A stretch of DNA of 64,000 bases. Source: Peribacter sp043814035. GTDB lineage: Bacteria > Patescibacteriota > Gracilibacteria > Peribacterales > Peribacteraceae. The notes under the pieces are model-generated. The model was not told where the DNA came from. It worked only from the letters and a program-made list of their open reading frames with translations, and did no database searches. The position numbers were made by a program, and so were the translations under genes. Numbering within the stretch: the stretch's first letter is position 1; the number at the start of each line of letters is the position of its first letter. Of the stretch, positions 15,505-24,599 are shown piece by piece. The stretch is from the NCBI GenBank assembly GCA_043814035.1, contig JBDRKJ010000010.1, positions 1-64,000 on the forward strand. Direction: 5' to 3'.

Positions 15505-16149
15505 ATGCACCCCAAGCTCCAATCCATTGCTGATCGTATTGGCCGCGGAAACCTCACGCCGCAGAACTTCATCATCCCCACAGTGATTGAGAAGACGCAG
15601 TTCGGCGAGCGCGTGTACGACATCTACTCTCGTTTGCTCGAAGATCGTGTGGTGTTTCTCGGTACCGTGATCAATGACGATGTGGCGAATTCCATCATCG
15701 CGCAGCTGCTCTTTCTCGAGAAAGAGAACGCCAAGAAAGACATCATCCTCTACGTGAATTCCCCGGGCGGTCAGGTGACGTCTACGCTGGCGATGTATGA
15801 CACCATGCAGTACGTGCAGGCCGATATCTCCACGGTCTGTTTGGGTATGGCGGCGAGCGGCGGCGCTATCATTCTTATGGGAGGAACGAAGGGAAAGCGA
15901 TTCGCCCTCGCGCACTCCGAAATTATGATTCACCAGCCACTCGGTGGAACGGAGGGCCAGGCGACAGATATCGCTATTCATGCGGATCACATCCTCCAGA
16001 CCAAGAAGATTCTCAACGAGATGATTGCCCAACACACGGGCAAAACTCTGGAGCAGGTCACCACCGACACGGAGCGTGACAAGTTCCTGTCAGCAGAGGA
16101 GGCGCTCAAGTACGGCATCATTGATCGTATCCTCACGAAGAAGTCTTAA
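15505..16149 (+). CDS. clpP: ATP-dependent Clp protease proteolytic subunit
   Basis: The 214-residue protein has standard ClpP length and motifs: LLEDRVVFLG, LYVNSPGGQVTSTLAMYDTM, CLGMAASGGAIILMGG (nucleophilic Ser), HSEIMIHQPLGGTEGQATDI (catalytic His) and DTERDKFLSAEEALKYGIID (catalytic Asp). ClpP forms a tetradecameric barrel fed by ClpX, ClpA or ClpC in the cytosol; none of these ATPases is in the window. No neighbour suggests an operon. The -10 at 15441 gives it its own promoter. Confidence 0.96.
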   Translation: MHPKLQSIADRIGRGNLTPQNFIIPTVIEKTQFGERVYDIYSRLLEDRVVFLGTVINDDVANSIIAQLLFLEKENAKKDIILYVNSPGGQVTSTLAMYDTMQYVQADISTVCLGMAASGGAIILMGGTKGKRFALAHSEIMIHQPLGGTEGQATDIAIHADHILQTKKILNEMIAQHTGKTLEQVTTDTERDKFLSAEEALKYGIIDRILTKKS

Positions 16150-16212
16150 AGTTTTTCTCTGTACGAAATATCGCCAGGATGACGACATCCCGGCGATAGT
16201 GATCTGCAAGAT

Positions 16213-16650
16213 TTACTTTTTCTCACTCTCACAGCATCCTGCCGCGCAGCAACAGCTCATGAGTTTGGTACAGATCATGAGGACAATGAGCCAGATGAAC
16301 GCATCAATAGCCGGCTGCATGGTTTCCGAGAGAGGCAAACCCGAGAGCACTGATTTAAAGAGCATGCCTGCCGGAATCGAGGCAATAGCAACGCTCGACG
16401 CCCAGAGGGCAATATCCATGAACATTCCTAAGACGAGCAGTGATCCGCCGATGATCATCAGTGCCGGCAGCACATACGCCCAGAGCACGCCGAGCATCGT
16501 GAGGGCGCCAAGGTCTTCACTCACCATGCCTGAGAAGGACTCGAACGCCATGTAGTGCACGAGACCGACGAAGAGCAGCGAGAGACCGAAGCTGACGCGG
16601 GCGACAGCACCGACGATACAGGTGGGACACTGCGGAAGTTTGAGCTGCAT
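16213..16650 (-). CDS. DoxX-like small membrane protein with a cysteine-rich tail
   Basis: The 145-residue protein has four predicted TM helices and begins MQLKLPQCPTCIVG. The arrangement resembles DoxX/YphA-type four-helix membrane proteins, but no diagnostic residue confirms it. The C-terminus (CTKLMSCCCAAGCCESEKK) is extremely cysteine-rich and could bind metal or be lipid-modified. I chose ATG at 16650; upstream codons would overlap the divergent tgt gene at 16721. A CATTAT box shortly before the ATG again suggests a very short leader. Confidence 0.6.
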   Translation of the reverse strand: MQLKLPQCPTCIVGAVARVSFGLSLLFVGLVHYMAFESFSGMVSEDLGALTMLGVLWAYVLPALMIIGGSLLVLGMFMDIALWASSVAIASIPAGMLFKSVLSGLPLSETMQPAIDAFIWLIVLMICTKLMSCCCAAGCCESEKK

Positions 16651-16720
16651 ACGAATAATGGGAAGGAAACGTCCTGCAGTATGCAGAGAGCGTTTCGCTT
16701 GTACAAGATATTTGTTCACA

Positions 16721-17848
16721 ATGGACGAATTGTGCAAGGCAAAATCGAGTAGTCTATCGTCCGTGTTCACACTCGCGCACACCACAGAAAACGGTCGAAG
16801 GGGACGTCTCGCAACGGCACACGGCACCATCGAAACGCCATTCTTTCTGCCAGTGGGAACCGCGGGCGCCATGCGTGGTCTCACCCAGAGAGATCTTCAT
16901 GATCTGCAGGCACAGGTGCTGCTCTGTAATACGTATCACCTCCACCTTCATCCTGGCGAGGAGGTGATCGCAGCGGCGGGGGGCCTGCACACATTTATCG
17001 ACTGGCAGAAGCCGATTCTTACGGATTCCGGAGGCTATCAGGTGTTCTCGTTGCGGGGACTGAGAAAGATCTCGGATCACGGTGTGGAGTTTCGCTCTCA
17101 TGCGGATGGTAACAAGCATTTTCTCGGTCCGCAGGAAGCGATACAGATTCAGCACCAATTAGGATCTGACATCATCATGTGTTTCGACGAGTGTCCGCCC
17201 TCGATGGCATCGCACAGAGAAATTGAGCAGGCAGTCGATCGTACACTTCGCTGGGCAAGAATCTGCAAGACAACACATGAGAAGCTGCAGACATCTGGGC
17301 GCAACTCTCCACTCCTCTTTGGAATCATTCAGGGTGGCCTCGAGCCCGATTTGCGCAAGAAGTGTGCCGAGGAACTGATCGCCATCGGTTTCGATGGATA
17401 TGCCATCGGCGGCCTTGCTGTTGGCGAGAGTGAGGAGGAAATGTTGGGAGTGCTGCGTGAGGTCGTTCCCCTTCTCCCGCCTGATCAACTCCGTTACCTC
17501 ATGGGTGTCGGCGTACGGGAACAGCTCAAGAAATGCGTCGCTCTCGGTATCGACATGTTCGACTGTGTGCTCCCCATGCGCATCGCGCGCCACGGCACTG
17601 TTCTGCTCTCTGATGGTTCTGATCTGCGCATCACGAATACAAAGTTCAAGGATGCTCACGTTCCCATTGATCCGGACTCACCGTCTGATCTCAGCCGCAC
17701 ACACCTTAGGAGCTACCTTCACCATCTCTTCAGAGTGCATGAACGCTATGCAGAAACTATCGCCTGCAAGCAGAATTTGGGAGTGACGCTTGCGATGATG
17801 CGCGATTTGCGCAGCGATTTAGACCAGAATAAGACAGCAAACATGTAA
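16721..17848 (+). CDS. tgt: tRNA-guanine transglycosylase lacking the zinc site
   Basis: This 375-residue protein matches bacterial Tgt, which exchanges G34 for preQ1 in tRNAs with GUN anticodons. Present are ILTDSGGYQVFSL (general Asp), GIIQGGLEPDLR, GYAIGGLAVGE and GIDMFDCVLPMR (nucleophilic Asp). The zinc motif is lost: aligned with E. coli, C302, C304 and C307 become Ser320, Ser322 and Ser325 (DPDSPSDLS), and H333 becomes Gln351 (ACKQNLG). The flanking SYLHHL is kept, so the alignment is firm. Upstream codons (to 16622) overlap a divergent gene; ATG 16721 follows TACAAGATATTTG closely. It may be an active zinc-free enzyme or a non-catalytic paralogue. Confidence 0.88.
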   Translation: MDELCKAKSSSLSSVFTLAHTTENGRRGRLATAHGTIETPFFLPVGTAGAMRGLTQRDLHDLQAQVLLCNTYHLHLHPGEEVIAAAGGLHTFIDWQKPILTDSGGYQVFSLRGLRKISDHGVEFRSHADGNKHFLGPQEAIQIQHQLGSDIIMCFDECPPSMASHREIEQAVDRTLRWARICKTTHEKLQTSGRNSPLLFGIIQGGLEPDLRKKCAEELIAIGFDGYAIGGLAVGESEEEMLGVLREVVPLLPPDQLRYLMGVGVREQLKKCVALGIDMFDCVLPMRIARHGTVLLSDGSDLRITNTKFKDAHVPIDPDSPSDLSRTHLRSYLHHLFRVHERYAETIACKQNLGVTLAMMRDLRSDLDQNKTANM

Positions 17849-17886
17849 ATATACTGCCCTAACGCAAATTGCCATAAATATGAAAA

Positions 17887-17897
17887 TATGATAAAAT
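17887..17897 (+). promoter_or_regulatory. -10 region before the 698-residue exported protein
   Basis: TATGATAAAAT offers two overlapping -10 hexamers (TATGAT, TAAAAT) 11-15 bases before the GTG at 17908, giving a short or absent leader. Confidence 0.45.
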
Positions 17898-17907
17898 CAT
17901 ACCAATA

Positions 17908-20004
17908 GTGCACATCAAAACTCTCATCATCACAGGATCTCTTTCACTGATCATTGCAGTGTGTTCCATCACACCTGTAGAGGCAGCAGAGAGTGCGTCC
18001 TTTCAGTTCATCTTCAATCCGGTTGTCACTGTTTCTCAAGACGGAGATGCTCTGTCTCCTTCGTATCGCTGGAAGGAATCTGAAATATCGTGGCAGGCAC
18101 GCGTAGAGGAGCCGCAGGAATCGAACGAAGAAGCTGCACCTGCAGACACAACTTCCTCATCAGGCGATCACACGAATGCTGGAGGAACGAGGAGGGCTGT
18201 AGCGAGCGTGCAAGCTCCTTCGCCCTCACCTTCGCAGAATAGTCCGCAAGAGGTCGGCGCAAACCCATCCCCTCCTCCACAAGTCGTACTCTCACCAGTG
18301 CACGCACCATCTGCAGTCGGTGCAACTGCCGTTACAGAGATCGCTGCACGTTTGTCGGCACCGATACCAGCAGCCAAGCCCTCCCCCGTACCTAAGGCAT
18401 ATGTCGCTATGCACGAAGGACCCGTTCCTCCTACGAGTACGCAAGCAAACGCATCTACAGCACAACGGCAGACGTATACGCAGCTCGCTGCGCAACTACT
18501 CAATGGTACTGGGCTTGGGGCAATCGGGGCGAGAAGTGCCCTCATTCTGCTTGGCAGCATCGCACTCGGTTTTTTGATCAGCCTCGTAAACTTCCGTCGC
18601 TCTAAAGCGAAGAACAAAAACCTGCACCGTAGAAAGAGCCACAGACGATTGAAGAAAACGTCACTCAGGCACTTCGACGCACTGCACCCCCTCATGGGGA
18701 TGAAGTTTTTCGCAATGCTCTTGCTCTGCATCATTCTTCCGTCAATCGTTGCCGCAGAAACGAGCGTTCCGCAGAGATTGCACTACAGCGGCAGTCTGTA
18801 CGACAGCGAAGGTGCGCCTATTGCGACACAACATTTCATGCGCTTCAGTCTGTGGACGAGTGCCGATGCACTATCCGACGATCGCACTGCGAGTGGAGCC
18901 ATCACGCTCACTGCTGCCGCATACGCCGGTTGGCAGGAAGTGCAGTCCGTCACGCCCGATGCGTACGGTCAGCTTGCTGTGGAGCTTGGCAGTGTTACAT
19001 CTCTGCCCGATTTCGACTCGTTCTCAAGTGAACAATTACTGAATCTCGTTCTGCAGGTGGAGGTGAGAGCCAGCGGTACGTCGGAAGCGGACTTTGAGAT
19101 CCTCGATCCCGACAGTAGTGACGATACCGAAGATCGTTTCGCATTCCTCTCGGTGCCGTTTGCCCTGAATGCCGACAAACTCGATCGCAGAGAAGTAGGT
19201 ACGGGCAGCGGTGCGATTCCTCTTCTTGGAAGTGGCGGGTTGCTCCCTCTGTCGATGGTACCGCTCGGAACGAACCAGGAATCATTCACTATCAACGCGC
19301 AGAATACTGCAGCTGATGCTGTGCTCACATTCGGTAACGACCTGCTGCCTGCAACGATCAGATTCTCTGCCGAATTTAACCGGTTCGAGTTTAGTCACAA
19401 TCTGTACATTGATGGTGATGTGACAGCATCGGGTGCACTCACTGTGCACGGCAACGCACAATTCAATTCCACCATGACGATCAATGGTGTGACGTACACC
19501 TTCCCTGTAGCAGAGGCTGTCTCCGGCTCTGTGCTGAAGACCAATGGCAGTGGCAACCTCAGTTGGTCTGATGACCACAATGCGCCCGCAACTACGATAT
19601 TCGTCGATACCACGACAGAATCTCTGACGGACGAGAATGTCGATCTCTGGGATGGAACGTACCCAAGCGTCACATTATCTAAGCCGACGAATCGTGTTCT
19701 CGTAAATGTCTTATTAAACGGAACGGCAGACGCCGGTGATGGCGAGATAGATGCCTTCACTGTACACCGCGCCATCGATGCAGATCCCACCTGTTCAGAT
19801 ACAATCGTCGGAGGCATATTCAGCAGCACGTTCACCACAAGAAAATACGACACCTGGTCAGCGAGCGCTTCGTTGATCGATGATCCCTCCACTACAGAGA
19901 ACGTCCGCTACACCGTGTGTTCGAGCACAGCCGCCACAACAGGTGGAACGATCAGTAACGACACAAGCGAAATCCACATGTCTCTCATTCAACTCGGTAA
20001 CTGA
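17908..20004 (+). CDS. Large exported protein with two signal/TM units
   Basis: The 698-residue product begins with a signal peptide (IKTLIITGSLSLIIAVCS, cleavage near VEAAES) and a Pro/Ser-rich region. A TM helix near 210-230 is followed by a very basic segment (RRSKAKNKNLHRRKSHRRLK). Then a second signal-like stretch starts at MGMKFFAMLLLCIILPSIVA (about 264) with cleavage-like AAETS, leading into a beta-rich domain with SLYDSEGAPI, FLSVPFALNADKL and VTASGALTVHGNAQF, typical of phage-tail or surface-fibre proteins. It reads like two secreted proteins joined without a stop. GTG 17908 is the only start giving a signal peptide; a separate start near 18697 is possible. Confidence 0.6.
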   Translation: MHIKTLIITGSLSLIIAVCSITPVEAAESASFQFIFNPVVTVSQDGDALSPSYRWKESEISWQARVEEPQESNEEAAPADTTSSSGDHTNAGGTRRAVASVQAPSPSPSQNSPQEVGANPSPPPQVVLSPVHAPSAVGATAVTEIAARLSAPIPAAKPSPVPKAYVAMHEGPVPPTSTQANASTAQRQTYTQLAAQLLNGTGLGAIGARSALILLGSIALGFLISLVNFRRSKAKNKNLHRRKSHRRLKKTSLRHFDALHPLMGMKFFAMLLLCIILPSIVAAETSVPQRLHYSGSLYDSEGAPIATQHFMRFSLWTSADALSDDRTASGAITLTAAAYAGWQEVQSVTPDAYGQLAVELGSVTSLPDFDSFSSEQLLNLVLQVEVRASGTSEADFEILDPDSSDDTEDRFAFLSVPFALNADKLDRREVGTGSGAIPLLGSGGLLPLSMVPLGTNQESFTINAQNTAADAVLTFGNDLLPATIRFSAEFNRFEFSHNLYIDGDVTASGALTVHGNAQFNSTMTINGVTYTFPVAEAVSGSVLKTNGSGNLSWSDDHNAPATTIFVDTTTESLTDENVDLWDGTYPSVTLSKPTNRVLVNVLLNGTADAGDGEIDAFTVHRAIDADPTCSDTIVGGIFSSTFTTRKYDTWSASASLIDDPSTTENVRYTVCSSTAATTGGTISNDTSEIHMSLIQLGN

Positions 20005-20014
20005 TGGAGATTCC

Positions 20015-20329
20015 TTACGCTTTGATCTTCGTCACCTCGATTTCGGTGAATCCCTGACGGTGACCGTATGTGCGACGATAGCGCTTGCGGCGGTGCATTT
20101 TGTAGACACGGATTTTCTCATCCTTGCCGTGTGCGAGGACTTTGGCTTCGACAGAGGCTCCCGCAACAGTCGGCGTACCAACGGCAACATCGCTTTCTCC
20201 TTTCGCCATGAGAAAGACGTCTGAAAACGTCACCGTGCTTCCCGGCTCCGCCGAAAGTGACGGAACCTTGAGTTTCATCCCCTCCTCCACCTTCTCTTGA
20301 AAGCCGGCGATCTTCACAATCGCAAACAT
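20015..20329 (-). CDS. rplU: Ribosomal protein bL21
   Basis: The 104-residue protein has bL21 features: FAIVKIAGFQEKVEEG at the start, VLAHGKDEKIRVYKMHRRKR and YRRTYGHRQGFTEIEVTKI at the end, which bind 23S rRNA. Length is normal. The usual partner rpmA (bL27) is not next to it: downstream is the convergent exported-protein gene ten bases away, and upstream is the GH15 gene. This is a solitary ribosomal gene. Confidence 0.96.
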   Translation of the reverse strand: MFAIVKIAGFQEKVEEGMKLKVPSLSAEPGSTVTFSDVFLMAKGESDVAVGTPTVAGASVEAKVLAHGKDEKIRVYKMHRRKRYRRTYGHRQGFTEIEVTKIKA

Positions 20330-20410
20330 GACCGCGAGAGTGTAAAGAAAGCTCTTCCTGCGGGCAAGAAGAATCTTCGGTCAGTTTGGAGGTATTTCCG
20401 TCACACGAGA

Positions 20411-22219
20411 TCAGGGATTTGCAAATGCGCGCGAAACGGCGACGGCGCAGTTGATGAGCCCGACATGGGTGAATGCCTGCGGAAAATTACCGAGAAAGGA
20501 CTTCGTCTTCGGATCGATCTCTTCGGCGTAGAGGCCCACATGATTACTGCAACGCATGAGTTCCTCGAAGTACTCACGAGCCTGTTCAGAGCGACCGGCA
20601 GCCAGCAGTGCTTCGACGAGCCAGAAACTGCAGAGACCAAATGCCCCTTCCTTTTTATGTTTATGGTGATTGCTTGAGCGGTACACGAAAGGCCCATCTG
20701 TGAGCTCCCGCACAATCACATCGAGCGTCGAGAGTGCTTTAGGGTCATCGGGGGGCAGGAAGCCGAGCAATGGAAAGAGGAGAGCCGTTGCATCGAGTAC
20801 ATCGGATCCGAAGGATTGTGTGAAGGCATCGAGACGCGGATTCCAGCTCTGCTCGAGTACGAGCGCCTGAATAGCATCGCACTCCTTCTGCCACCGTTCA
20901 GTATCCACCTGCCAGCCGTGCGTCTTTGCCAGGCGTAATCCGTGGTCGATAGCCACCCAGCACATGACTTTAGAGTAGGTGTAATGCTTGGGAGGCTGCC
21001 GGAGTTCCCAGATACCGTTATCGGGCTCCTCCCAGATTTCACAGACGTAGTCGACAATATCGCGCAGAACTCCACTGAGCCCCTGATCGATTTTGGGATG
21101 CAGCTCCTCTGCGAGGAACACCGTGCGCAGGATTTCACCGTACACATCGCTCTGGCGCTGGGTCGACGCGGCATTGCCGATGCGTACCGGCCGGGAATCG
21201 GCGTATCCTCGTAAATGTGATAATTCCTGTTCGGGCGTGAGTGTTGCCGCATGGAGTGGGTAGAGCACTTGTAAATCTGCCGGTCGGCGGCCGCCCGCGA
21301 GCAGGAGATCCGTGAGCCACCCCAGGAATTCGCGGGCATCGTAGAAGTGACCGATGGAGCAGAGTGCCTGCACAGTGAACGACGTGTCGCGGATCCAGTT
21401 GAACCGATAGTCCCAGTTATCCGATCCACCGATAACCTCGGGCAGGGATGTTGTCGCTGCTGCGGCAATCCCCTTCCCTCCTGCCAGAATTTTGAGGGTG
21501 ATGCATGATCGATCAACATGAGACTGCCACTCGGGCAGAATGTGACAACCGTGACCGTGGCCAGCATCAATCCACTGACTCCAGTAATCCTTGGTGCGTT
21601 CGAGGCTACGCAAAGCAGGGGGAACATCCGTTCGCTCCACGGAACCGTACGTGCAGATGAACGTGAGGGACTGGCCAGAACGCAGTGTGTGCTGCGCTGT
21701 CATGCCGTTGCCGTCGGCAGGCGAAAAGGCCAGTGACGTGTGCAAGCGTAAGATATCTGAAGGAGATGAGGCAATGATACTGCCGTCAGAAGCCGCCTCG
21801 AGCGCCGTTGCATCGCGCGCGTAATTCAGACGTGGATTGAAACTGACCGAGATCTCAACCGCCCCCTCTGTACACCGCACGAGTCGATAGAGTGCCGGCA
21901 ACCTGTGGTGCTCCTCCTCTTCTGAACTGAACCCGCCCATGTGCATCCAGTCGGTAATTTCGATAACGCCTTGGTCGGTCGAAAACGTCGTGAGCAGGAT
22001 GGCGGTGTTCTCGATGTACTCCTGTCGCGCAGTGGTGGAGCTGCTTGTTGGATGAATCGAAAAGAAACCACCACGCTCCGGATCGAGCAGTGACGCAAAC
22101 ACACTGGGAGAATCCAAACGCGGCAGGCAGCACCAGTCAATGGTGCCGTCGGTGCGCACGAGCGCACAGCTCCCAAGGTTGCCGATAAAGCCGTGCTGTT
22201 CGATAGGAAGAAAATCCAT
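20411..22219 (-). CDS. Glycoside hydrolase family 15 (glucoamylase/trehalase-like)
   Basis: The 602-residue protein starts with the GH15 N-terminal domain (EQHGFIGNLGSCALVRTDGT, DWCCLPRLDSPSVFASLLD). The (alpha/alpha)6 barrel follows with GGSDNWDYRFNWIRDTSFT, GIWELR, GAFGLCSFWLVEALL, LYAEEID (catalytic Glu region) and LGNFPQAFTHVGLIN. No signal peptide is visible, so it acts in the cytosol. GH15 members of this bacterial type hydrolyse alpha-glucans or trehalose. Being divergent from otsA-otsB (119-bp gap), a trehalase or glucan-turnover role fits, as in many actinobacterial loci; substrate cannot be set from sequence. Confidence 0.88.
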   Translation of the reverse strand: MDFLPIEQHGFIGNLGSCALVRTDGTIDWCCLPRLDSPSVFASLLDPERGGFFSIHPTSSSTTARQEYIENTAILLTTFSTDQGVIEITDWMHMGGFSSEEEEHHRLPALYRLVRCTEGAVEISVSFNPRLNYARDATALEAASDGSIIASSPSDILRLHTSLAFSPADGNGMTAQHTLRSGQSLTFICTYGSVERTDVPPALRSLERTKDYWSQWIDAGHGHGCHILPEWQSHVDRSCITLKILAGGKGIAAAATTSLPEVIGGSDNWDYRFNWIRDTSFTVQALCSIGHFYDAREFLGWLTDLLLAGGRRPADLQVLYPLHAATLTPEQELSHLRGYADSRPVRIGNAASTQRQSDVYGEILRTVFLAEELHPKIDQGLSGVLRDIVDYVCEIWEEPDNGIWELRQPPKHYTYSKVMCWVAIDHGLRLAKTHGWQVDTERWQKECDAIQALVLEQSWNPRLDAFTQSFGSDVLDATALLFPLLGFLPPDDPKALSTLDVIVRELTDGPFVYRSSNHHKHKKEGAFGLCSFWLVEALLAAGRSEQAREYFEELMRCSNHVGLYAEEIDPKTKSFLGNFPQAFTHVGLINCAVAVSRAFANP

Positions 22220-22321
22220 GTCATCACCAGAGTACGAATGTGCCTTGAATTAGGGAAAGGAATGAGATTGCACGTTCGAAAAAAAATGCCACTGATGCTT
22301 CCGTATCACGCAAGGAAGAAG

Positions 22322-22327
22322 TACTAT
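22322..22327 (+). promoter_or_regulatory. -10 box of otsA
   Basis: TACTAT ends ten bases before the otsA ATG at 22338, predicting a leader of only a few bases. No -35 is clear. The same 119-bp gap must also hold the divergent GH15 promoter. Confidence 0.5.
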
Positions 22328-22337
22328 AGGTGCAGCA

Positions 22338-24599
22338 ATGAGACTCTCTCTCCGGTTCCTCATCCCACTCGCGCTGGTTTTAGGATTAGTGGCGTATACC
22401 GTCGTGCCTCTTGCTGACCGCATGATGGTTCGCTGGTTTGTGAATGATGTGGATCTGCGGAGCAAGATCATTGCCGAGACGGTTGATAACTACCTGCTCG
22501 AAGTCACACCCGACAGGAGCCAACCGACCATCACCACCAAAGTGCAGAACTTCTTCAAGCGCGTCATGCTCGACGAACGTGTGTATGCATTGGGGTTCTG
22601 CGATGCCAGGGGTGAAAAACTCCTCTTCAAGACCGACAAGTTCCCGCAGATCACCTCGTGTAGTCCTGTGGGGGAAGAAACTCACACTACTCAAGTTCTC
22701 GATCAACCAGGCGGCCCACTGCACATCGCCTACCATGTCGTGCGTGGTACGGGATCCGTACTCGGAGAATTGGTGCTCATTCACGATATGAGCTTCATTC
22801 AGAGTCGGAGTGCGACGACACGTCTTTACCTGCTCTACTTCTTCGGGGCACTCGCTGCGATCATTGCACTGCTCACCGTCTTCATCGCCCAGATGAGCTG
22901 GCGTGGGTGGGAATCGGGTCTACGTGCGATTCTGCGCGGAGAAGGGCTGCTGAAGCCCATGTCACCCACCAACACTCCACGTGAAATTCAGCCCATTGTG
23001 CGCGATTTACGCGAACTCATTCGCGATCTGGAATCGGACCGCAGACTCCGCGACGAGAGTCAAATTTCTTGGACAGCACGTACACTCAAGGAGCTTCTGC
23101 ATAAAGAGCTTGCGGGAGACGAGGTGATCGTCGTCTCGAATCGTGAGCCGTACCTACACTACTTCGGCGAGGATGGAACAGTGCACGTACGTACCCCCGC
23201 GGCAGGCCCTGTCACCGCACTCGAACCGATCATGCGTGCGTGCTCGGGAACGTGGATTGCCCATGGCGGCGGTCCCGCTGATCGAGAGATGGTCGACAAT
23301 CATGATCATTTGAAAGTGCCTCCCGATCATCCCCGTTACACGCTACGCCGCATCTGGCTTAAGCCAGAAGAAGAGAAGGGCTACTACTACGGTTTCGCGA
23401 ACGAGGGTCTCTGGCCGCTCTGCCACATCGCTCACGTGCGACCCACATTCCGCAGTGAAGACTGGGAACAGTACGTGCGTGTGAACGAGAAGTTTGCCAA
23501 GGCGGTCGCCGAAGAAGCGAAGACGCGTGACCCCGTGATTCTTGTACAGGATTATCACTTTGCCCTTCTGCCACGCATTCTGCGTCGGTATCTGCCACAG
23601 GCGACAATCATCACCTTCTGGCACATTCCGTGGCCGAATCCGGAATCCTTTGGCATCTGCCCATGGGGACAGGAGGTGCTGGACGGTCTATTAGGAAGCA
23701 ACATCGTTGGTTTTCATACGCGGTTCCACTGTCTTAATTTCATGGAGACCGTCGACCGGTATGTCGAATGCCGTGTCGATCGTGAGCACTCCACGATCTC
23801 GTACCGCCGCAAACTCACCGCAGTGAATCATTATCCGATTTCGATCGAATTCCCGGGGCAATTCATGAAACAGGCAACGCCGGTCCCCGAGGCCCGATCG
23901 GTAATTCGTCAGCGCTACAACCTGCCAGCGGATTGCCTCATCGGTATCGGTGTCGATCGATTCGACTACACGAAAGGCATTATGGAGAAGTTCCTCGCGG
24001 TCGAACGTCTTCTCGAGATGTCGCCCGAGTGGGTGGGACGCTTCAGCTTCATTCAAATCGCAGCACCCACGCGCACGCGTATCGACGATTACATGGAATT
24101 CAATCGCGAGACAACCGCTCTCGCGGAACGCATCAATGCGCGCTTCGGACACACGGGCGTTCCCCCGATCATTCTGCGTGCCGAACACCACGACGGAGCG
24201 GATATTCTCGACCACTACCGTGCTGCGAACTTGTGTTTCGTAAACAGTCTGCACGACGGCATGAACCTCGTCGCCAAGGAATTTGTGGCTTCTCGGGATG
24301 ACGAGCAGGGCGTGCTCATCTTAAGCCAGTTCACCGGAGCCTCACGCGACCTGCCAGAAGCCCTGATTGTGAATCCATATCATATCGACCAGTGTGCACA
24401 GGCTCTGCACAGAGCGCTCACCATGCCCTTAAGCGAGCAACGCGATCGTCTCAAGAGCATGCGAGGCGTACTGAAGGAATTCAACGTCTTCCGCTGGGCG
24501 GGTCGTATGCTCATCGATGCTTCGCGCGTGCGCCAGCGCAATCGCTTCCTCGCACGGGTGGCGGCCACTCCGTGGTACTCCTCCTTCCTGCCGAAGTGA
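22338..24599 (+). CDS. otsA: Trehalose-6-phosphate synthase with an N-terminal membrane sensor-like region
   Basis: Residues about 265-750 are a GT20 synthase joining UDP/NDP-glucose to glucose-6-phosphate: VSNREPYLHYF, ILVQDYHFALLPRILRR, IVGFHTRFHCLNFMETV, GVDRFDYTKGIMEKFLAVER and HDGMNLVAKEFVASRDDE. The first 260 residues are unusual: TM1 (about 5-27), a roughly 135-residue extracytoplasmic domain, TM2 (about 164-186) and a HAMP-like helical linker (ESGLRAIL...PIVRDLRELIRDLESD). Typical OtsA is near 470 residues and soluble. The fusion implies membrane tethering and perhaps control by an outside signal. The stop overlaps otsB (GTGA), so the two are translationally coupled. Confidence 0.93.
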   Translation: MRLSLRFLIPLALVLGLVAYTVVPLADRMMVRWFVNDVDLRSKIIAETVDNYLLEVTPDRSQPTITTKVQNFFKRVMLDERVYALGFCDARGEKLLFKTDKFPQITSCSPVGEETHTTQVLDQPGGPLHIAYHVVRGTGSVLGELVLIHDMSFIQSRSATTRLYLLYFFGALAAIIALLTVFIAQMSWRGWESGLRAILRGEGLLKPMSPTNTPREIQPIVRDLRELIRDLESDRRLRDESQISWTARTLKELLHKELAGDEVIVVSNREPYLHYFGEDGTVHVRTPAAGPVTALEPIMRACSGTWIAHGGGPADREMVDNHDHLKVPPDHPRYTLRRIWLKPEEEKGYYYGFANEGLWPLCHIAHVRPTFRSEDWEQYVRVNEKFAKAVAEEAKTRDPVILVQDYHFALLPRILRRYLPQATIITFWHIPWPNPESFGICPWGQEVLDGLLGSNIVGFHTRFHCLNFMETVDRYVECRVDREHSTISYRRKLTAVNHYPISIEFPGQFMKQATPVPEARSVIRQRYNLPADCLIGIGVDRFDYTKGIMEKFLAVERLLEMSPEWVGRFSFIQIAAPTRTRIDDYMEFNRETTALAERINARFGHTGVPPIILRAEHHDGADILDHYRAANLCFVNSLHDGMNLVAKEFVASRDDEQGVLILSQFTGASRDLPEALIVNPYHIDQCAQALHRALTMPLSEQRDRLKSMRGVLKEFNVFRWAGRMLIDASRVRQRNRFLARVAATPWYSSFLPK

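Noticed and set aside
24392..24595. N-terminal extension of otsB inside otsA
   Set aside because: The frame is open but has no TPP similarity; the GTGA junction at 24596 gives a normal-length phosphatase.
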